21,125 bases of DNA from Parachlorella kessleri (lineage: Eukaryota > Chlorophyta > Trebouxiophyceae > Chlorellales > Chlorellaceae). Within the stretch, counting starts at the first letter, position 1, and every line of letters starts with the position of its first letter. This document shows, in pieces, positions 11,049 to 21,125 of the stretch. A model generated the notes under the pieces. The model saw only the letters and a program-made list of their open reading frames with translations. It was not told where the DNA came from and did no database searches. The position numbers were made by a program, and so were the translations under genes. The stretch covers positions 1 to 21,125 of the forward strand of contig BBXU01001128.1 in assembly GCA_001598975.1 (NCBI GenBank), written 5' to 3'.

Positions 11049-14000
11049 ATGCCAGCCAAGGCGCCTGAAAAGGCGGAGGTTCCAGCTGAGGCTGGCGACG
11101 TAGCCAAGTCAGGGAAAAAGAAAAGGACTGCCAACCCAGGAGTCAGGATCCAGGTAGGCGGACGTCAGCTATATATGTGCTTTTGGTTGTGCTAGTCGGC
11201 GGTGTACCCCAGGGGCCCCCGCTGTGCACATGCTCTGGCTGAGTAGTCTAACGTACTTACTGCCTGTTGCAGGGTGGCAGAATATATGACAGTGAGAACG
11301 GCACCACCTGCCATCAGGTACACTGCTCCACTTGCAGTGCAACACCCACTGAAAGTCTGGTCCTACAGTGTCCTTGTGGCTGCTATTTGTCATCACTAGA
11401 TAGCAAAGGCGGCTTTGTGATACCCAACATAAGCCCCTCACAGCCATGGTATTGTCACTGTGCTGACAGCATGGTGTTCATCGTCTTGTTTGTCCTGCTG
11501 CAGTGCCGACAGAAGACTGCCGAAGTTAAAGCCAAGTGCAACAGCTGCAAGTTCCACTTCTGCCCCAAATGCCTGGAGAACCGGTATGGGGAATTAGTGG
11601 ATGAGGTAAGGAGGTCCAAGTCCTTACTGTATCACTTCCGTCTTAAAGAAGCATCGCACAGCCTGGGCGCTGCTTGAGGAAAGGGAGCGGCCCACCACAT
11701 CCTTGGGCACCCACGCAGTTATTGTTGGCAGGCATTCCAAGAGCGGGTATGAGACATGTGCAAGCTTTTGGGGCGCTGCGTTGCAGGTGAACCAGGTGCC
11801 TGGCTGGTCCTGCCCCCGCTGCCGTGGCATTTGCAACTGCAGCAACTGCCGCAAGGTGGGTGCGGCGGTATGAGCACTGCGGGTTGCCGGGGGGTTGCCT
11901 TCCTCATTGTGTTCCAGCCCTGCCGAGCAACATACAGAGGCTGATCTCGTGCGAGTGCATTGCTTGGCACACGATGCAGTCTGTGATGAATGCCCAGGGA
12001 GCCCAGGCCTCGTCTAATTTCAACTGCTCTCCATGCTGTCCTTAGTCATCCCTGGCTCCTCCTGTAACCCCCTCCGCTGCGGGCCCCCCTCCCTGGTCCA
12101 GAAGCAAGGCCTAGCTGCCACCGGCCAGCTGGCCAACATCTCCAAGACAGCGGGCTTTGGCTCCGTCTCCGCCCTGCTGGAGAAGAACCCCAAGGCCCAG
12201 GCGCTGGCGCTCCTGGCGCCCAAGCCAGGGACTGCCCCAGGCGCCGGCGGTGGGGAGGCCGCTGCCGCTGCCGGCACGGCAGGCCATCCTGCCACCTCAG
12301 CAGCAGCAGCTGGAGCGGCAACAGCAGCCGGTGGCGGTGTCCAGGAGGGCGGCGAGGAAGAGCAGGGCGGCAAGAGGCAGAAGCAGCCGCGCAAGCGGCC
12401 AGCAGCACAGGCTGAGCTGCGCGATGAGTCGGAGCTTGGGGAGCGCCCCCGCCCAATGCCGGCAAGTCAGGGCGGTTGGGCTGTCGCAGTCGTGGATTGC
12501 AAAGGCCTCAGGGGCCTGTTTGCTGATGGGCCATGAAGCGTGCAACTCCTTTCACGCCCTACGGGAAACCAGCTATCCCCCACGGAAATTGTAGCTGCCG
12601 CAGTGTAACCTCAAGAGACACGGTGTGCCTTCGGATCTTTGTGTGACTGCCAGCCTCACCTCCCAAGTCCAAGGCAACTGGCCCCTGCCCTTCCCCGTGA
12701 GCAGGCGCCCGCCAGGCTGGCCATCCACAAGGGCGCCGGGGCGCAGGCGCCGGGGGCGAAACGCGTGCGGGGCCCCGCCTGGCTGCCCAGCGTGCCTAGC
12801 GTGACGGTGGTGGAGGAGGGGGTGCAGGGCGGGCAGCTGGCCACAGTCCTGGAGTTCGTGCAGGTGGGCATATGGAATGTGACAGATATTGGAAGGTCTA
12901 GTGAGTATGTACCTTTGTTGGACAGCTGCGTGAGTACAGGCAGCCGCTGCACTGTCGGTCGCCCACCTGCCTCGCTGACTTGTTGCTTCCCAGTTTGCAG
13001 CCAGGGAGCCCGCCATTGTCTGGTCTCTGGGTCACTCAGCAGGCCGGTGTGCTGGGCGGCATGTTCAGCAGCTAACAGAAAACCTTTAACCCACCTCCCA
13101 CCTCCGCGCCGCAATACAGGTTTTCGCGCAACCCCTGAAGCTCAAGGTGCCCTCCCTGGCGGTTTTCGGGGCCGAGCTCCTGCAGCAGCAGCAGCAGCTG
13201 TTGTGCAGCGCTCCTGGGGAGTCCCTGGTGGGACATGTGCACATGCGGCTCATTGACGTGGTGAGTGAGTGACAGCTGCTGCCTCAGTCAGCTGCCTGGG
13301 TGTAGCAGATCAAGCCCGGTACTGGTTAAAATGTGTGTTTGCCTGTAATGTCTCGCACCAGGCACACGCTGTTTGTCCACTTGTGGCTGTGTATGCCCCC
13401 GGCTTCTGCCAGCTGTCTGGCAAGGGACCGTGCTGAGGAGGACGTGATAATTTCGTGCTCCATATGCATATGACCTGAGGACCTCTTATGCTCTCTGTGC
13501 GTACCTCGCTCCAGTGTTGTGGGCTCTCTCGCTCAGGGACAACCCACAACAACAAGGACACCCGTACGGCAAAATGCGCCCCACTGAAGCAATAGGATGT
13601 GAAGTAGGCCGGACTGTGCTGCATGGATACTATCGGCTGCGTGGTCCGTTGCCAGCCCACCGCACCCACCCCTTCCCTGGTTCCCATCTGTAGGTTCGTG
13701 AGGCTTGGGGCTTCCCGGTGGGAGCCTCCCTGTCCACTTGGCAGCCCATCATGCGTGGCTACTACCAGGAGGCCCTGCAAGCCGCCCAGCAGCAGCGAGA
13801 GCAGGAGCAGCAGCATGGGGCGAGGGAGGGCGCATGCGCTGCCCGCGGCTCTGGAGCCGGTGCAGCCGCCGGCAGCAGCAGGAGGGGCCTGGCTGGGCCG
13901 CGGCAGCCGCCGGCGGTGGATGGGGCGGAGCTAGGGGCAGGGGGGAGCAGCGGCGGTGGCTCTGTGGAAAGGCGGGGGGGCCCGGGCGGGCAGGAGGCGC

Positions 14001-17000
14001 CCGCAGGCCCTGAATATGAGCAGGATCTGGTGGAAGATGCAGATGGCTCGCTGCCAGGTAGGCATTAGTGGCTTGGCTGGACTGGGGGGGCAGAGGAGAT
14101 CGCAATCACATGCCGTACAGAGAACGCCTTTGTTGACGTTGTGTGTGGGATGATGGAGCAGCATGAAAGTGTGGCACATGGATGCTAAGGAAAGGGAGGC
14201 CGGAGGTGTGACCCCTGGAATGCCTGCTCACCATGTTCATGTCCAAAACACCTGCGACCCTGTCCTTTCCGGGCGAAGCAGAAATGTCAGCTCCTACCCA
14301 GCCCTGCCCCGTGTGGCGCCTGCAGAGGCAGCGGGTGGTGCGACAGGCAGCGGGCCCAGCGCTGCACCCGAGGCAAAAATCGAGTACCCCGAGGGCGGCT
14401 ACTGGGGTGTGCCACCGGGTCTACGGGTGGCCATGTTGTCCTCGCTGCTGCATGATGCCCTCGACACCTACCTGATGAGGTAAGCATGCCTAGGCAGCAC
14501 ATGTAACCCTCACATTGTCAGGATTGAGGTGCTGTGCCAAGGGAGGCTTGACAACATACGTAGCATCCATGTCTGGGGGCTACTAGCTGCATAGAGTCAT
14601 GCGGGCTATCTGCACAAAGTAGGAGGTCGTCCCCGCAGTGTGTGCTCTGAGGATGCAGTGTGCCATCGTTACCATGTGTGCCTCAGACTGTGCCAGCAGA
14701 CGGGGCACCATAGCCCTGTACCCGTATCCCACAGTTTATGTGCTGGCGGTGCAGGAGCCACATCGAGGGGTGCATGGGGGATGCCGTGACTGAGGAGAAG
14801 GAAAGGAAGGTTGAGCTGGCAGAGGTAGGCAAGGGCGGGAAGTGGCTGCCAAAGAGACCAGAACTCACAGGTGCCCCACAGATAGATTTGTACAGAGCCA
14901 AGGAGGCCGGCAGGCTGAAAGGGGGCCAGGTGAGGAGGGCCTCTGGCTGCAAGCCTGGTTTGCTCCCGCTGACAGCGATATGTGGCAACTGCAAGTGTCA
15001 CTGCGTTAGCCGTGATAGCGGGGGTGGGAGCATCACGGTAGGCAGTCTGAACCTTGGCTCCACCTGAGGAGCCAGCGAGAATACAGGAGTCGGTCACCGC
15101 GACGTGCTCCCTGCACTGTCTTTTGATTTGCAATGCCAACACACTGAGCCCAACCACGTCACTGCCATTGCATAAGCGCGCCCGGGAGGCCCTTCGGTGC
15201 ATATTGAACCAACACAGCCTGAGTGTGCAGGTGCGCAAGGAGACCAAGGAGGCCATCCAGCAGCAGCGCAACCGGGAGATCGCCCTCCTCATCACCAAGT
15301 AAGTACTTAAGTAGGGTGGCTGGTGATGCGATCAGAGAGGAGGTACGGGCATACTGGGCTGACAGGGTTCTACTACCAAGTGAGTACTGCAAAGCACCCT
15401 GCAAGCCTCGCCCGTTGCCAGCTCTGTGCCAGTCACTGTCGGTTTGCCTCACCGGGGAGTCTCTCGTGTTCGCTGGCAAACTCTCACATGGAGCTGGATG
15501 CAGGAGCAGGCTGTGTGCATTCCCAGCAGGCATCTTGTCAAGGTCTCCTGCTCCTGTCTTGCTAGAGAAGTAGGGATCTGCTCCAGCCCTCAATGCAAAC
15601 GGTTATGTCTGATAGAAGTTTCAACTCCTATACTTCTCTCCACCAACTTACCCCCTCAAGCGAGACACTAGCAACTCTGCCAGCCCCCAGGCAGAGGCTT
15701 CTCCAGTCTGTCTGCCCTGTAAGCGTCCATACACCCTAACCCTTCATCACCCATCCACCCCCTCCCCCCGAATCCAACCCCAATCTCTTCATCCTCCCCA
15801 CCCCCAATCCTGCAGTGCTGCTGGCGAGGGCCTCTCAGTGGAGGACCAGCGCCGGCTGGTGCAAGAAGCGCGCGAGAGGGCCGAGGCGGCGGCTGCTGAG
15901 AAGGCGGCTGCCAAGCTGCAGGCGTTGACCGCGGCGGTGCACCCTCCCAACGTCAGGGCTGCCCCTCTGGGGGAGGACAGGGAGGGGCGGCGGCTGTTCA
16001 GGCTGCAGGCGGCGCCGGTACTTGCAGGTATGTAGGTGGCAGTGTGTGTCCCACTGTGACTTGTAAAAGTGGCAGGCAAGGCGAACAGAGGGTAGGGTAG
16101 GGGCATACCGGACTGACAGGGCTGCATGCAAGTACTGTCTTGTATCAGTGCGTCTGACACTGGTGGACAGCTGGCCCGCTCTGGTTGGCTGGTACAGGGT
16201 TGCTTCTTGACGAACCTTGAGGGGCACAGCCCGAGGTCGACAGGCTGCTGCAAGAGTGACTGACAGATGCAAGAAGGGCGAGGGCCCCTGCTGTCGTTCC
16301 GACCACCTCCTTGTGGGCGCAAGCTGCTCAAGGAGGCCACCCTCCTTGCCTCGCCCTCTCAATATTCCCACCACGCTGCTCTTCGGCAGCGCTACAGTCA
16401 CTGCCTGCCGCCCTCTGTCTTTCCGCAGGAGGCCTGGGTGTCCTGGCACAGACCGGCGGGCCTGAGGAGGGCGGCGGCGCTGGCGAGAGCTGGGGCGCGT
16501 ACACGGCCTATGCCCTGCCTGCGGTTGCAGCCTCGCTGCACCCCGCGGGGCGCAAGGAGGGGCCCCTTAGGCAAGACACTGCCGCAGCGACTCGCTGCCT
16601 GCTTGCCGCCGGCTGCCTGCCTGCCTGCCTGTGGCTTGCTCTGCAGCTGTGGGAGGGTCAGTGGGTCAAGACCGCGATTTGACGCTTCCGCAGTCCTGCC
16701 AGCATCAGCGGCGAGCCCGGAAAATGCTGCAGCACTGTCACGCCCAGCTGGCCTGTGTGGAACCTGGTTAGAAGGAAGAAAGACAAAATGTCACCCAGGG
16801 TCCACTACCCACAGGCCCCTTCTTTCCCCACTGCAGGCATGCCCTTGTCTCCGCTTTCAAGCTCTCTGCAGCTGCTGTAGATGCAGCAACCACATCTCAG
16901 GCTCCGCCGGGCGTTGGCAATAGTGACCCCAGCACACAGCCCGCGGGGCAAGCAGCCCAACAACCTACAGCCCATGGCGGGAAACAGGCGGCGGCGGGCA

Positions 17001-17611
17001 AGAAGGGCAGCCAAAAGGGCAAGGCAGGCGCACCCCGGCAGCAGCCCTCGGGTGAGCCAGACAACAAGGGCACAGCGCACACAGCAGCCCCCGCCGCAGC
17101 TAGCCCTGTCAAGGGCGGGAAGCGGCGTGCGGCCAAGCCGCCGGCAGCAGCAGGGGAGGCAGGTGATGTGCCGGCACGAGCTGCATCACCCAAAGGGAAG
17201 GGCTGCAAGCGGGCAGCTGGGAACATTGGCATCAAGGGTGGTGCTGCCTGCCCGGTTCCAGCTGTTGCTGCAGAGGCTTGCAAGGAAGCAGTGGTAGAAC
17301 CCATCCCGCACGAGACTGATGCTGACAAAGCCAGTTGCGGTACTGCCCCGGAGGGTACTGCCCCTGCTGAGCGTGCCGCCCAGCCTGCCAGGATTAGGGC
17401 GCCAAAGCGCGCCAAGCCTACCAGCGCCAGCATCCCAGTGCAGCAGCTGCAACAGCAAGAGGTACCAGGACTGCAAAACGGGGAAGCTGGCACAGCACAG
17501 GGCACGAGCAGGAAAGGAGAGGTTGCTGCAAAGGGCGGCGGCGGAGCGCGGCGGGGCCGGTCGGGGGGCTTGCCACTCAAGCTGGATGACATGGCTGGGG
17601 TTCAGAGCTAG
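11049..17611 (+). CDS. zf-4CXXC_R1 (CDCA7-type) zinc-finger protein with DDT/WHIM region and basic tail
   Basis: Exons: 11049-11153, 11273-11317, 11504-11605, 11787-11855, 12102-12461, 12705-12863, 13120-13260, 13694-14057, 14326-14479, 14755-14824 (possibly plus 14882-14929, or read through to 14929), 15231-15298, 15816-16027, 16429-16570, 16837-17611; about 920-956 residues. The finger spans about residues 36-120: CHQC (48-51), CNSC, CPKC, CPRC and CNCSNC, then KQGLAATG. A DDT-like part follows (LEFVQVFAQPLKL, about 272-345), then WHIM-like pieces (EYPEGGYWGVPPGLR; GEDREGRRLFRL; SWGAY). The last exon is rich in Lys, Ala, Gly and Pro, with AT-hook-like KRRAAKPP. This order resembles plant DDT-related proteins linked to ISWI remodelling; a nuclear chromatin role is inferred. 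Two donors appear to be GC (12462, 16571). It is convergent with the DYRK gene. Confidence 0.85.
15314..15373 (+). repeat. 60-bp dispersed intronic repeat, copy 2 (DDT/zinc-finger gene intron)
   Basis: It is 88% identical, ungapped, to copy 1 at 3660-3719 (minus), and sits 15 nt past the donor of the intron after exon 15231-15298. It is in the sense orientation of the host gene. AGTACT elements flank it at about 15303 and 15394 and could pair. Confidence 0.85.
16096..16126 (+). repeat. Partial third copy of the intronic repeat
   Basis: The core matches copy 2 at 25 of 31 positions (GGTA, GGGCATAC, CTGACAGGG), then AGTACTG follows as in copy 2. It lies in the next intron of the same gene, again sense. 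Confidence 0.6.
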
Positions 17612-18526
17612 GCCCAGGCCACAGCCTGTGTGGGGGACCTGGGTTTTGTGAACTGCCATAAGACATCGCTGGGCAGGAATTCGCCATGGTTCATTCCTGG
17701 GTGCGCAAGCCACCAGGCCTGGGTCGCTCCATTTGCTTCCACCCCTCCTTATGTCGTACCTGCCCCTGCCGCAAGGTACAGCTAGTTATAACTTCACCCG
17801 TGGGGTTCCATAGGGCATGCCCCTCCTCTGGGACTGCTCAGCCGTGTCCTTACCCTGTTGTAGCAATGACCATGCCTGGCACCCCTTGACTTCAGGTAGT
17901 AGTGTATTCTGTGGGTTACCCAAGATGGGTCAGGGTGGCATGCTAGGGATCCTCTGTGTGCCATAGCCAGCACCTCTCTCCTAGATTAAATCACAAGTTT
18001 TGCCCTCTTCCTTTGTTGCGTCTTGCATTGGCATGTCACTGATGTGCGATACAAGTTGACCGCTTACGAGGATCAAGGGCTTGCAGCAAATCTTATATCT
18101 CCTGCTTACAAAACTACAAGGCGGGCCTGCAAAGGTCAACAAGAGGGAATGGCAAAATGGGCCCGAGGCCCCGTACCAAGAATACCACTGCTTACCAGAG
18201 TGAAACGCTCACACCCCTACCCAGGCAACGAAAGGGACAGCAACCTGCGGGAACAACACCACTTGACAACTGATCACTTCACTAGAGCATACTTGTCAAT
18301 AGGTACCATGCACAGCTGACAGGAGGGCAAGAACCAACAGACACAATGCGAGGCATGAGCGGCCAAGCTCGCGCGCGTAAACCCTTCATGCGTTGTAGGG
18401 TTGCGCAGGGGTCACGCGGGCAGCACCCAACCAAAAATGTGGAGCTACCGGGAGGTACTAGTAAGACTGGTGTCGTGCGCTACGAGACTCCCAAGTTGGG
18501 ACAGCGCGGCAAGCATTTCATCTCTC
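17612..18526. other. Convergent intergenic region with the 3' UTRs of both neighbours
   Basis: The DDT/zinc-finger gene ends at 17611 and the DYRK gene at 18527 in opposite directions. I see no further gene, RNA or repeat. Short open frames at 18023-18319 and 18346-18675 look random. Confidence 0.5.
18106..18110 (-). other. Possible TGTAA polyadenylation signal for the DYRK gene
   Basis: TGTAA on the minus strand lies about 420 nt past the stop codon at 18527. The placement is plausible for a long 3' UTR, but the match is only five bases. Confidence 0.3.
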
Positions 18527-20715
<2,189 letters not shown>

Positions 20716-20737
<22 letters not shown>

Positions 20738-20859
20738 CTGTTAGGATACCAGGAAGGTCAAGGGTTGGAGAAGGGGTGCGTACATGGGAAGGCCAGCGCG
20801 CGCAGCACCTGCGGCACTTGAGTGGGAGAGTCCAAGGGTCAGGCGAGGGGTGCCTACAT
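20716..20859 (-). repeat. About 71-bp tandem duplication including the DYRK exon start
   Basis: Positions 20716-20740 and 20787-20811 are identical over 25 bp and offset by 71. The later parts (about 20760-20785 and 20834-20859) still match at 20 of 26 positions. The copied piece holds the last intron base triplet CAG and the first 22 bases of exon 20737-20579, so a decoy acceptor and exon start lie upstream of the real one. Confidence 0.85.
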
Positions 20860-21125
20860 AGGTTTGTAGCATTGACAACCTCTGGGGGTTAGGCACGGGG
20901 TGTGCAGGGATGAGGGTAGGCCGGTGTGTCTGAACTGCGATCCTGGGAACAGGACAGCGTCTGCACCACCGAGACTTCCACCCAGGGACCCCAAGGCAGT
21001 AGTCAAGAGCTCCGGCCTGGTGGGGCCAGATGTAATTCCTTTCGCAACACCAGAGGCATCCCTCAACAGGCCACCCAGCGACTCCCTCGGGGGCCTCCGC
21101 CACAGACCTCGCTATTGCTAACATG
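20738..21125 (-). other. Partial intron of the DYRK gene
   Basis: No N-lobe motif (glycine loop, VAIK lysine) was found in any minus-strand frame, so this is read as intron. It holds the tandem duplication described above and otherwise nothing I can name. Confidence 0.6.

Noticed and set aside
15314..15373. Box C/D snoRNA
   Set aside because: A CTGA and a GTGATGC lie in suitable places here, but the box C is not kept in the other copies; it is kept only as a hypothesis under the repeat finding.
16683..16780. An extra exon after the acceptor-like CCGCAG near 16694
   Set aside because: No frame keeps phase with both neighbours and typical intron lengths; direct joining of 16570 to 16837 fits better.
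20741..21124. Minus-strand 127-residue open frame as the kinase N-lobe
   Set aside because: It has no glycine loop, lysine or other kinase motif; it is read as intron.

Overview
This window is nuclear DNA from a GC-rich eukaryote, most likely a green alga (Chlorophyta). Genes are broken into many short exons with GT-AG (and some GC-AG) introns. Intron and exon phases agree throughout. The proteins resemble plant-lineage families: a plant-type DYRK kinase and a plant-style zinc-finger/DDT chromatin protein. The species cannot be named from this sequence. All gene models below were built by hand from conserved protein motifs and splice phases, without transcripts.

Layout, left to right. (1) Positions 74-5115, minus strand: the N-terminal 454 residues (12 exons) of an RTEL1-type DNA helicase; the gene runs off the left edge. 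Several of its introns hold long G/C homopolymer or G-quadruplex-like tracts. (2) Positions 5947-7202, plus: a small unrecognised protein with one membrane segment and a helical domain, divergent from RTEL1. (3) Positions 8054-10133, plus: a seven-exon STIMATE/TMEM110-family membrane protein. Its fifth intron carries a 401-bp antisense retroposon-like insertion with an 11-bp target-site duplication. (4) Positions 11049-17611, plus: a long gene of 14 or 15 exons encoding a zf-4CXXC_R1 (CDCA7-type) zinc finger, a DDT-like region, WHIM-like motifs and a basic low-complexity tail. (5) Positions 18527-20737, minus, convergent with gene 4: the C-terminal half of a plant-type DYRK kinase; the gene runs off the right edge.

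Two genes act on chromatin or DNA (RTEL1 and the DDT/zinc-finger protein), one on membranes and one in signalling. Nothing suggests an operon or dedicated multi-gene system; this looks like an ordinary stretch of algal chromosome. The interesting signals lie in the introns: a 60-bp repeat shared by introns of two unrelated genes in the sense orientation (88% identical, plus a weaker third copy), several apparent GC-AG introns, a retroposon remnant, and two tandem duplications that copy splice sites in the DYRK gene.
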